Assembly: GCA_024227975.1 (NCBI GenBank)
Contig: JAAETV010000296.1
Span: 1-8,344, forward strand
Source: Actinomycetes bacterium
Lineage (GTDB): Bacteria; Actinomycetota; Acidimicrobiia; Acidimicrobiales; SZUA-35
Direction of reading: 5' to 3'
Length of the DNA: 8,344 nucleotides
Shown here: positions 1 to 7,060 of the stretch, piece by piece
Position numbering within the stretch: position 1 is the stretch's first letter
How the letters are laid out: every line of letters starts with the position of its first letter
Notes under the pieces: generated by a model
Databases searched by the model: none
What the model was told of the DNA's origin: nothing
Seen by the model: the letters and a program-made list of their open reading frames with translations, nothing else
Program-made: the position numbers and the translations under genes

Positions 1-2
1 AT

Positions 3-71
3 TCCCGCTTGCCGGAGAAGGTCGTCGTCGGCGCCCAGATTTCGTCCGTCGCTCTGACCGATGACGGGTGA
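3..71 (+). CDS. 3' end of an unidentified gene (partial, runs off the left edge)
   Basis: The frame starting at base 3 stays open to a TGA at 69-71 and reads SRLPEKVVVGAQ followed by ISSVALTDDG. Nineteen of its 22 codons end in G or C. The other two forward frames give Arg/Ser-rich strings typical of out-of-frame GC-rich DNA. The residues have the alternating hydrophobic pattern of a beta-strand, so this is probably the C-terminus of a real protein. The stop lies 72 bases before the TIR gene on the same strand, so the two could share a transcript. The fragment is too short to name. Confidence 0.5.
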   Translation, partial: SRLPEKVVVGAQISSVALTDDG

Positions 72-75
72 GAGT

Positions 76-91
76 GTTGGCACTCGCCAAC
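76..91 (+). repeat. Short perfect hairpin in the gap before the TIR gene
   Basis: The arms GTTGGC (76-81) and GCCAAC (86-91) are exact inverted complements around the 4-base loop ACTC. The hairpin begins four bases after the stop codon of the upstream gene. No T-run follows, so it is at best a weak, non-canonical terminator or mRNA-end structure. It could also be a small operator. A 6-bp hairpin can arise by chance. Confidence 0.3.
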
Positions 92-143
92 TCCGATTCT
101 CGTCGGCCGTCTGTAGCAATCATCATCCGCGATTGACCCCCCG

Positions 144-3100
144 ATGTTGGCCAAACGTATGCAATCACCCCCGGACCGCTTCGACGCCTTCATCTCGTAC
201 AGCCAGAAGGCTGATCATGAGCTGGCCGCGGCCCTCCAGGATGGGCTGGAGAAGTTGGCGAAGCAATGGAACGAGCGGCGCGCCCTTCGGGTCTTCCGTG
301 ACACCTCCGTGATGGGCGTCTCCCCGTCGCTCTGGCTGAACTTGACCCAGGCGCTCGACCGATCGGCGTGGCTCATCATCCTCGCGTCCCCGCCGGCCCG
401 TGAGTCGAAATGGGTCAACGAGGAGATCCGCTACTGGCTCGACACGAAAGGTCCAGGCGCTTCGAGTCGGATCCTCCTGGTCCAGACCTCCGGTGAGCTC
501 GTGTGGAACGACGCCAAGGGGGAGTTCGATGCCGAGCTGAGCACAGCCTTGCCCACAGCGATCACGCCGGGCTGCCTCGAAGAGCAGCCGAGAACTCTCG
601 ATATGCGGTGGTACGGCGAGATCGAGGCTTCGGCACACGCCGAGGAGCTCGATCTCATCCATGGACGCTTCAGGTCCTGCGTCGCCGAGATCGCAGCACC
701 GATCCATGGGAAGGCCAAGGACGAACTGGACAGCGAGGCGGTGCGACTGGAGCGACGAGCGCGCCGCACCCGCAACGCGGCCCTGGTCGTTCTGTCACTC
801 CTGGCCACTGCGGCCCTCATCTCGGCCACTGTCGCCGTCGTGAACGCCAACCGGACGACGCGGGCGCTGCGGGAAGCCGAGGCTCGCCAGTTCCTCCTCC
901 TTGCCGAGGCGGCCCCGACCGAGGTCGAGGCCGTGACGCTGGCTCAGGCCGCTCTCGATCGCGCCGTGGAGGCCGAAGTCGAGCGAGGGCCGTTCGCCAG
1001 TGGCCTGTTCCGCTCGGTGTCCCGGGGAGACCTGCCGCTCACGACCTACGCCGGATTGGCCCAACCGGACTCGTCGAGCGGCGGGCGCCGGGGTCTGGCC
1101 TTCAGCGACGATGGCACGACCTTCGGCTTCATCGGTACCGAGGGCGCCATACACGTGATCCGCTCCTGGGACCTGGCCGAGACGCACACCATCCCCTTGG
1201 CGGACATCGGCACGGAGGGCCTCGCCGCAGGTCCGTTCACCCAGCTCGCCTTCGCCGACAGGGGCCGCCAATTGGCCGTAGTGAGTTCTGAGCGGATGGC
1301 GCTGCTCACGCTCGAAGAGGGTTGGACGCTAGCGGCTGAGGGCGAGGTGGACTTCGGCCGGCTACGGGCCGCCGACACCCTCGGCGCCGAGTTGCCCGGT
1401 GCGCCCCTGGCCGCCGTTCTCTCCCCCGACCTCAGCACCTTGGGCATCCTCGACGACCGGATGGTGCTCAACGTGGTCAATGTCGACTCCGGGGAGGTCA
1501 CCCAACAACTCGGTGACGCCCACATGGTCGCCGATGCCGACCTCGTCCGTCTGACCATCTCGGCTGACCAAAACCGGCTGTGCGCTTCGGGTGGGGGCCG
1601 TGTCCGGTATGCCCAGGTCTCGCCACCCGAGCTGATCGCCGACATCGCGATGGCATCGAGTGGGCTCGAGTCCTGCTGGGCCGAAGGCTGCGCTGGGCGA
1701 CTCGACAACCTACTGGCCCGCACCACCGAATCGCAATCCGCTGCCGGTGCTCGCCTGGTCTGCGTCGACCGGAGTGGGGCGCCGGTCGCGGACTATCGGG
1801 ACGGGGCCGACTTGGCGATCACCCACCTGCCACCACCGGACCTCAGTGGCATCGACCTCGCAAGCGGTCGCAGGTTGCCGACCATCGGTTCCGATGTCAC
1901 GTTCACCGAGACCGTCCTGTCGATCCCTGAGAGCTCGATGTCGATGGCGGCCCAGGTGCTCCCGCATGCGACCGGTCCCATTCTCGTCGACCACGACAGC
2001 GACGGTGTCGTGAGCGTGCGCCGGTTGGACCGGGGGACGCTACCTCCAATCGACGCATTGGAGGACAACCCATCGCTCGAGGAGGGATCACCGGTTCTGT
2101 CGCCCGACCCCCAAGCACCGGCCCCGATCGCATTCGTCGACGAGTATGCCGAGGGTGACACGGTCCGCATCGCTTCGGCCACCGACGTCTCGGCCGATGC
2201 GGTTCGTCTCCCGAAACTGGGCGACGTCGTACTGGTCGACGCCATCTCTGCCACCGAGGTTGTCGTCGTTTTCGCCAACGGATCGACACACATCGTCGAC
2301 CTGGCTACCTCGACGGCGACGGAGGTCGAAGGCATCGACGGATCCGTTGCGGTCCACTCCGTTGCCGTGCGAGGGAATCGCCTCATTCGCGGGGTCGGTG
2401 GTCGGTTCGAGGTCTTCGATATCAACGGAGCCGGGCCGGCCGATCTCCTGTTCCGGCTGGACTCGACAGCCGACAACACCTGTCTCGCCAACCTATCGGC
2501 CGATGGCCGCACGGCCGTCGTCGTCACCTGCAACCCGGCCGGGGCGGGGCAGGTCTCGGTCTACGACGTTGGAAGCGGCAACGCGGTCCAACCCTGGATC
2601 GACCTGCCTTTCGACTCGCCTCATCACGCATCGGTCACGGCGGATGGCTCGACCTACGCGGTGGCGTCCCGGTCCGGTGAGGTCGCCGTCGGCCAGGATG
2701 GTTCGTGGATGCAGCCCCCATCGCTTCTCCAGAGCAGTGCCGACCACAACAGTTTCCGACTCGGATGGGTCGAACTCGACCCATCCGGCCGATTCATGGT
2801 GACTCGCCGGGACGCTCAGGGGCTGGCGCTCTGGCCGCTGCCATTCGACGGCGATCGGCCGCTCGGGCTCCTGACGGAGCGCTACCTGGAATTCCATCCC
2901 ACCCGGACCGTCTTCGGGGCGAACCAACTGACGCTCGCGTGGGCGCCCAAAGGCCGCCTCGAGTTCCTTCGCATGTCGTGGCCACTCGGAGTCGACGCCC
3001 TGAACCGCGTCGTCTGCTCCCGGCTCCCGGCAACGCCCACTGCGGCCGACGCGGGCTGCGAAAGGACCTTGCCGCCGCCCTCGGCCGAGACACTGGCTGG

Positions 3101-4019
3101 ACCGAAGGTCGCGCTCAATTCAGTGTCTCAGTTGGAGGACGTCACCCGGCTCCCCGTGCCCGACGGCCTGTCACTCCGCCACCTCGACATCGCGCCGTCG
3201 GGAACGATCTGGGCTGCCGGCAACGGCGGGATCGTGAGAATGGAGCCATCTGGGGCGCTCGGCCACTTTCCGGCCAACGAGCTGTCGCCCAAAGGCATTG
3301 TTGCGCTCCCCGACGGCGGTGCTCTCGTTGCCGAATGGTTCGACCTCTCGCTCTTCGATTCCGGTGGCAAGGTCGGCTCGTGGGAGGTCCCCGGCTTTCC
3401 GCACGTGGTGGCGCGCGGCGAGGGCCGGACGTTCTTCCTCGTGAACGGTGGCGGTCTCGACGCCGCGGGAACGAGCATGTACTACATCGACGATCAAGCG
3501 TCCCGGGAGCTGATCGCGTTGCCCGAGTGGTCTGGCGAGGTGGTCGACGACATGATCTACTCCGGCCAGCGAGATGCCCTCGTTGTGGCAACGCGCGATG
3601 AGGACGATACGGGTCGGATCCTCGTTCACCCGGTCGATGGAGACGGCTTCGGTGAACCGTTCGAGCTCGCAGGTGCTGTGAATGTGTGGAGCCTCGCCGA
3701 AGATACGTCGGGCTCGCTCTGGTATCTCGCCCAGAGCCGCTCCCAACTCGGGCGGATCGACGGTGATGGTGCCATGACGGTCTTCGATCTCCCCCCGTCG
3801 TTCAATGCGATCGCCCTCACCGCCCGCTTGTCTCGCGACGGAGTCTTGGTCGCCGGGACCACTGGTCTGCTCGCCGTTGGCGACGAAGTCGGCCCGGTGT
3901 GGAACGTCCCCGGTGCAATCGCAATCAGGGACCTCGTGGTCTCGCTGGATGGCACGGTCTGGGCCGCCGACACCACCGCGAACGCCGTTTTCAAGATCGA
4001 GCTTCGGGATGCCCCCTGA
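144..4019 (+). CDS. Membrane-anchored TIR-domain protein with large extracytoplasmic beta-propeller region
   Basis: The protein has 1291 residues. Residues about 12-155 form a TIR domain: first strand DAFISYS (14-20), a box-2-like RVFRDTS followed by G58 (49-58), and SAWLIILAS with SKWVNEEI (74-95). E94 fits the conserved Glu of NAD-cleaving TIRs (W-x3-E). A basic run (RRARRTR, 204-210) precedes one transmembrane helix (about 212-234), so the TIR should be cytoplasmic and the C-terminus outside. A helical linker (about 236-292) resembles the segment before WD40 repeats in STAND proteins. Degenerate propeller blades follow (about 310-985), then a second propeller like SMP-30/virginiamycin-B-lyase (about 1003-1288). 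All eight cysteines beyond the membrane lie between 480 and 972. No NB-ARC or other ATPase is present. The start could be 144 or 159 (MQSPPDRFDAF); neither has a ribosome site, and an in-frame stop at 114 excludes an earlier ATG. Architecture is clear; ligand and function are unknown. Confidence 0.9.
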   Translation: MLAKRMQSPPDRFDAFISYSQKADHELAAALQDGLEKLAKQWNERRALRVFRDTSVMGVSPSLWLNLTQALDRSAWLIILASPPARESKWVNEEIRYWLDTKGPGASSRILLVQTSGELVWNDAKGEFDAELSTALPTAITPGCLEEQPRTLDMRWYGEIEASAHAEELDLIHGRFRSCVAEIAAPIHGKAKDELDSEAVRLERRARRTRNAALVVLSLLATAALISATVAVVNANRTTRALREAEARQFLLLAEAAPTEVEAVTLAQAALDRAVEAEVERGPFASGLFRSVSRGDLPLTTYAGLAQPDSSSGGRRGLAFSDDGTTFGFIGTEGAIHVIRSWDLAETHTIPLADIGTEGLAAGPFTQLAFADRGRQLAVVSSERMALLTLEEGWTLAAEGEVDFGRLRAADTLGAELPGAPLAAVLSPDLSTLGILDDRMVLNVVNVDSGEVTQQLGDAHMVADADLVRLTISADQNRLCASGGGRVRYAQVSPPELIADIAMASSGLESCWAEGCAGRLDNLLARTTESQSAAGARLVCVDRSGAPVADYRDGADLAITHLPPPDLSGIDLASGRRLPTIGSDVTFTETVLSIPESSMSMAAQVLPHATGPILVDHDSDGVVSVRRLDRGTLPPIDALEDNPSLEEGSPVLSPDPQAPAPIAFVDEYAEGDTVRIASATDVSADAVRLPKLGDVVLVDAISATEVVVVFANGSTHIVDLATSTATEVEGIDGSVAVHSVAVRGNRLIRGVGGRFEVFDINGAGPADLLFRLDSTADNTCLANLSADGRTAVVVTCNPAGAGQVSVYDVGSGNAVQPWIDLPFDSPHHASVTADGSTYAVASRSGEVAVGQDGSWMQPPSLLQSSADHNSFRLGWVELDPSGRFMVTRRDAQGLALWPLPFDGDRPLGLLTERYLEFHPTRTVFGANQLTLAWAPKGRLEFLRMSWPLGVDALNRVVCSRLPATPTAADAGCERTLPPPSAETLAGPKVALNSVSQLEDVTRLPVPDGLSLRHLDIAPSGTIWAAGNGGIVRMEPSGALGHFPANELSPKGIVALPDGGALVAEWFDLSLFDSGGKVGSWEVPGFPHVVARGEGRTFFLVNGGGLDAAGTSMYYIDDQASRELIALPEWSGEVVDDMIYSGQRDALVVATRDEDDTGRILVHPVDGDGFGEPFELAGAVNVWSLAEDTSGSLWYLAQSRSQLGRIDGDGAMTVFDLPPSFNAIALTARLSRDGVLVAGTTGLLAVGDEVGPVWNVPGAIAIRDLVVSLDGTVWAADTTANAVFKIELRDAP

Positions 4020-4330
4020 CCTCCGATGAACCGCTCCCCGAGTCGAGCCATGTCGCGGAGCCCGACGGAATGGTGCTGACCAGTTTGGGGCTCGGGCCGT
4101 TGCTCATCGGCATGGACGTCGACGGAATGCTGGCGACCGGACTGGTAGGGGAGCTCAGCGAGGTCTGCTCGATCGATTCACTCCGTCACCGAAGTCACCA
4201 CCGGATAGACGACACCCCGACCACCAACAACGACACCACGACCACCCCCACATCACCAAACAACGTGACGCCGTCATCCCCATCCAACGTATCGGGCAAC
4301 GGCCGCCTCGCCGATGAGTTCACCGCCAGG
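4019..4330 (+). pseudogene. Coding-like remnant with GxGPxxIGM motif and Thr/Asn/Pro-rich tail
   Basis: Just after the TIR stop, another plus frame has very strong G/C third positions for about 50 codons, from the TIR stop to about 4180. It reads MVLTSLGLGPLLIGMDVDGM, then LATGLVGELSEVC. The GLGPxxIGMxVxxM pattern resembles short repeats in secreted actinobacterial proteins, usually written GxGPxxxGM. The frame then turns into a low-complexity Thr/Asn/Pro/Ser stretch (about 4205-4300), like an extracellular linker, and runs on into the 3' end of the opposite gene. The only sensible ATG (4070) lies inside the motif region and has no ribosome site. I read it as a decayed or truncated piece of a secreted protein. 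A small real gene, or an ancestral extension of the TIR gene, is the alternative. Confidence 0.4.
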
Positions 4331-4356
4331 GCGGTCTCACGAAACCCTGAGACCGC
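4331..4356. terminator. Perfect 9-bp hairpin between convergent genes, containing the SGNH gene stop codon
   Basis: The arms GCGGTCTCA (4331-4339) and TGAGACCGC (4348-4356) are exact inverted complements with an 8-base loop. Another G-C pair (4329/4358) follows after a G-T wobble. The minus-strand hydrolase gene ends with its TGA at 4339-4337, within one arm. There is no T-run on either side, so this would be a T-less terminator or mRNA 3'-end structure of the kind proposed for high-GC actinobacteria. It lies between converging transcripts and could serve both. Confidence 0.5.
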
Positions 4357-6229
4357 TCACCTGCAGGGCAGCCACACACAACTCGTCGGGCACCATGCCG
4401 TCGCTGCCGGGGTTCGACTCTGGTGAACACATGACAATCGTGTGCTCACCGACGAGGGATCCACACGATCCGGCCCGGCCGGTGCCGTAGCCATGGGCTC
4501 CCGAGGTCGAGGCACACGACCAGCCCTCGAAGGTGGCCGATGCCGACGAGCCTTGGTAGTCGAGGCTGGTGTCGTTGAGGTAGCGGTGGATGACAGCGAT
4601 CGCCTCGGTGCAGTCGATGCCGCCTCGGGGTCGGACCACCAACACCTCGGTGTCGAACGCCGAGGTGACCAGGCCACAGACCACTGCCTCATAGCCCTCG
4701 ACCACCACCTCATCGGCTGAGGTCTGGGCTACTGGGAGAGCGTCCGGATCCACACACAGGGAGTCGAGGAACACCTGCAGGTCGTCGGGGGTGAAACGAT
4801 CCAGGTCCTCGATGTAGGTGTAGGTCACGGCCTCGATCGTGACCTCGCCCGCCTCGATGAGCTCCACTACAGCTAACCCGTCTCCGGTATCACTGGCCGG
4901 AGCGTCATAGCGCACAGCACGGGTAGCGCCAGGCACCTCCACCTCGACAGACTCGACTCCGTCCCGCCGGAGGATGTCATCGATCAGATGGCCCTGGCGG
5001 ATCTGGAACTGGACACTGGAGATCCCGATCGGGGCGCCAACAAAGAACACTCCCGGCTCGTCTCGGCCTGATTCAACCGGCTGCCACTCCCCCACCGCCG
5101 GGAGCTGGTAGCTGACCCCATGGGCCGACGACGCCCCGCAGCGGACCGTGGGCTGGCGGGAGAAGGTGGCCCTGACCCGCTCGACAAGTCGCCCGGCGGT
5201 GGCCGCATGCCCATCGGCGTTGATATGGAAGCTGGACCGGGGGCGGAGGTTGATCCCTTCGCCCCGGTCAACGGCCAAGCCGTTAATCCAGTCGTCGTTG
5301 GTGCCGCACAACTCGGCCTTGTTCTCCCGGAAGTGGTTGAGCTGGTCGACGAACACCACCCGGGACTCCCCGAGGGCCTGGTTGGCCCGGTCGACGGCCT
5401 CCCGGAGCTTGGTATCAAGGTGGTCCGCCAGGCGGCCCAGTTTCTCGGAGTCGCCACGCAGGATCTCCTGACAGTCGACCTTCACCCACCCCGGCCACTC
5501 CGACACCGGGGCCACCAGACGCGGGTAGCCGACCACATACAGCCGGCCGTGCGGGGTAAGACGATCGGTGACGATGTCATAGTAGGCGTCGATCAGGGAC
5601 CCACGGCGAGTGCCGAGATCGAGATCGCACCCGTAGCCTGCGGTGCCAGTGGCCCGACTTCCGGTGCAGGCCTCGGGTGGGTCGAGCAGGGCGTCGACCC
5701 GCAGGCGAGCCTCCTCTTCGGACAGGTCACACCCGGTGCGGATATCGCCGACCTGCAGGAAGTCATCCCACCCTCCGAAAACGGGAATGTCGAGACAATC
5801 CTTGAGCATGCCGCCGAAACCGATGTCGTTGCCACCGAACGACAGGGCGATAATGTCGACCCGGGCGGGGCCGCCCTGGCCCTCCAGTTCCTCGACTCGG
5901 ACACTCCAGTCCCACAGGGAACCCTTGTCGCCCCGGGCGATGAAGAAGTCCTCGGTGACATGACCGGTGCAGGCGGTGAAGGTGATGGAGTCGAACGCCC
6001 ACTCCTGGGCCAGGGCCGATGCCGCCCGGGGGCCATAGGCCTGGTCGGATTGGGCGCATTCACCAACATTGCCGAACACCCCCTCGCCAGAGGAGTAGCT
6101 GTCGCCCGATGACTGCCAGTTGATGGGCTGGTAGTCATCGTCAGCGGTCTGGGCCGACACTGGAGCGGCAAGGACAGCGGCCAAGGTCAGGGCAAACACA
6201 ACAGCAATGTGGGGAATCCGCCGACCCAT
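4337..6229 (-). CDS. Secreted SGNH/GDSL-family hydrolase with Cys-rich C-terminal extension
   Basis: The protein has 630 residues. A signal peptide is clear: MGRR, a hydrophobic core, and likely cleavage after APVSA (residue 26). The SGNH blocks are present in order: GDSYSSGEG (42-50, nucleophile S44), TACTGH with G89 as the block II oxyanion glycine, GGND (132-135, N134), and SFHINADGH (333-341, H335 catalytic). The residue three before H335 is Ser332, not Asp, as in Streptomyces esterases that use a Ser-His dyad. It therefore probably hydrolyses ester bonds of lipids or acylated sugars outside the cell. Residues about 365-630 lie beyond the hydrolase core; the last 120 carry about six cysteines, including GIDC (540) and GWSC (572), likely in disulfides. 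I chose the ATG at 6229 because it gives a complete signal peptide and starts one base after the upstream stop (TGACATG). The frame stays open further upstream, but that part overlaps the neighbouring gene. Substrate unknown. Confidence 0.9.
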   Translation of the reverse strand: MGRRIPHIAVVFALTLAAVLAAPVSAQTADDDYQPINWQSSGDSYSSGEGVFGNVGECAQSDQAYGPRAASALAQEWAFDSITFTACTGHVTEDFFIARGDKGSLWDWSVRVEELEGQGGPARVDIIALSFGGNDIGFGGMLKDCLDIPVFGGWDDFLQVGDIRTGCDLSEEEARLRVDALLDPPEACTGSRATGTAGYGCDLDLGTRRGSLIDAYYDIVTDRLTPHGRLYVVGYPRLVAPVSEWPGWVKVDCQEILRGDSEKLGRLADHLDTKLREAVDRANQALGESRVVFVDQLNHFRENKAELCGTNDDWINGLAVDRGEGINLRPRSSFHINADGHAATAGRLVERVRATFSRQPTVRCGASSAHGVSYQLPAVGEWQPVESGRDEPGVFFVGAPIGISSVQFQIRQGHLIDDILRRDGVESVEVEVPGATRAVRYDAPASDTGDGLAVVELIEAGEVTIEAVTYTYIEDLDRFTPDDLQVFLDSLCVDPDALPVAQTSADEVVVEGYEAVVCGLVTSAFDTEVLVVRPRGGIDCTEAIAVIHRYLNDTSLDYQGSSASATFEGWSCASTSGAHGYGTGRAGSCGSLVGEHTIVMCSPESNPGSDGMVPDELCVAALQVSGLRVS

Positions 6230-6230
6230 G

Positions 6231-6875
6231 TCATGCACCCCCGGAAGCGTCGATGACCCTGGTTGCCAGAGCCCACTGCCAGGCCAGCTCGGTCCGGCGG
6301 GTCTCGAACTCCTCGCCGCCCGTGTCGCGGCCGCAGGCCAGCAAGGCGCGAGCCACGGTCCGATAGAGGCCGCCAAACACATCGGCCGCCACCGGGTCGG
6401 GGGCCGACAGGGCCACCGCTTCGATCTCGGCCGGCTCACCGATTTGGGCCAGCGAGTTGACCACCTGGCCACAGGCCTCGTCACCTTCGGACCACAAGGG
6501 AACCACAGACTCGGTGAAGGGGACCATCTGCTGGCCGTCGGCGCCGAGCCAGCGGGCGACGCCATCGTCGATGGCGGGCAGCTCGACCGTGACCGGATCG
6601 CCCAGGCCGGCCGAATCGGCGATGTCGAGGGCGGCCGCCAGGTCGACAGTGTCCAGCCCGCCACCACCGTCGTCGACCACCTGGTCGCCCGACCCACCGT
6701 CGACCTCGACGGTCGGCTCAGTTCCTGATCTGGCCAGGAGGAGATAGCCGGCAAGGGCGCCCAGCAACACCAGCAGCCCCCCGATCCCGGCCAGGACCAG
6801 GAGAGATTTTGGGCCGGGGCGAACGGTCTCGGGGCCAGGATGAGCCATGGGTTCCTCAGTCATGAGACCGGCCAT
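6231..6875 (-). CDS. Single-pass membrane protein, partner of the SGNH hydrolase
   Basis: The protein has 214 residues: a short cytoplasmic N-terminus rich in Pro and charged residues (1-23), one transmembrane helix of Leu, Ala, Gly and Val (about 24-48), a Gly/Asp-rich flexible linker (about 50-75), and a soluble, mainly helical domain (about 76-214) with two cysteines (C135, C181) that could form a disulfide outside the cell. K23 and R19 before the helix support N-terminus-inside topology. I chose the ATG at 6875 because AGGAG lies nine bases upstream; a longer version would need a TTG at 6893 that overlaps that ribosome site. Its stop is one base from the start of the hydrolase, so the two are almost certainly translated from one mRNA. 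I recognise no family. It may anchor, fold or regulate the secreted hydrolase, but that rests on the gene arrangement alone. Confidence 0.82.
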   Translation of the reverse strand: MAGLMTEEPMAHPGPETVRPGPKSLLVLAGIGGLLVLLGALAGYLLLARSGTEPTVEVDGGSGDQVVDDGGGGLDTVDLAAALDIADSAGLGDPVTVELPAIDDGVARWLGADGQQMVPFTESVVPLWSEGDEACGQVVNSLAQIGEPAEIEAVALSAPDPVAADVFGGLYRTVARALLACGRDTGGEEFETRRTELAWQWALATRVIDASGGA

Positions 6876-6884
6876 GATATTGGA

Positions 6885-6889
6885 CTCCT
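6885..6889 (-). promoter_or_regulatory. Ribosome binding site of the membrane-protein/SGNH pair
   Basis: AGGAG on the minus strand lies nine bases before the ATG at 6875. It is the clearest ribosome site in the window. It decides the start of the first gene against the in-frame TTG at 6893, which lies upstream of it. Confidence 0.7.
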
Positions 6890-6963
6890 GCAACCGGCGG
6901 TACTCGGTGCGCCTTACATCCGTGCTGCATGACGATCACATGAGCGTCCCTCTCACCGCCGAA

Positions 6964-6984
6964 GTGGTCACCTGCACGGACCAC
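6964..6984. promoter_or_regulatory. Operator-like dyad upstream of the SGNH operon
   Basis: GTGGTC (6964-6969) and GACCAC (6979-6984) are exact inverted complements with nine bases between them. The spacing would suit a dimeric regulator binding about one and a half helical turns apart. The site is about 90 bases upstream of the first gene of the minus-strand pair, where a promoter is expected. I could not find a convincing -10/-35 pair next to it. Confidence 0.3.
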
Positions 6985-6991
6985 CCAAGAT

Positions 6992-7006
6992 ACTCACGAC
7001 GCGAGT
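6992..7006. promoter_or_regulatory. Near-perfect 15-base palindrome upstream of the SGNH operon
   Basis: ACTCACGACGCGAGT is symmetric about its central base, with six of seven positions paired; only the fifth position and its mate disagree. It lies eight bases from the dyad at 6964-6984, about 117 bases before the ATG at 6875. It is compatible with a repressor or activator site, with no direct evidence for one. Confidence 0.28.
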
Positions 7007-7060
7007 GCCCCCAAATGTCGAGCCCACCTGGGCAAACCTGCCGAACTACTTGAGCAACGG

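Noticed and set aside
76..85. Ten bases shared, inverted, with 7522-7531 (GAGTGCCAAC), suggesting a dispersed repeat or attachment site
   Set aside because: Ten-base matches between two places are expected many times by chance in 8 kb read on both strands, and the match does not extend.
72..93. CIRCE-like heat-shock operator (CACTC/GAGTG spacing)
   Set aside because: CIRCE needs nine-base arms separated by nine bases. Here the GAGTG and CACTC arms have only five bases, with a four-base gap.
503..1291. A 262-codon plus-strand frame inside the TIR gene
   Set aside because: The product is Arg/Gly/Pro-rich, typical of the wrong frame in GC-rich DNA. It lies wholly within a better-supported gene.
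1793..2533. Long antisense open frames across the TIR gene (the longest about 246 codons)
   Set aside because: GC-rich genes routinely leave the opposite strand open. These products are Ser/Arg/Thr-rich without motifs, while the sense strand has continuous blade-like repeats.
144..4336. A complete defence operon (Thoeris-like or CBASS-like) around the TIR gene
   Set aside because: No SIR2, SLOG, SAVED, cyclase or nuclease gene is present. The downstream genes run in the opposite direction and are envelope proteins.
5120..6112. A 330-codon plus-strand open frame opposite the SGNH hydrolase
   Set aside because: It is the antisense shadow of a gene with a signal peptide and all SGNH motifs. 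Its own product is a Gly/Pro/Val-rich string with no domain, and it has no ribosome site.
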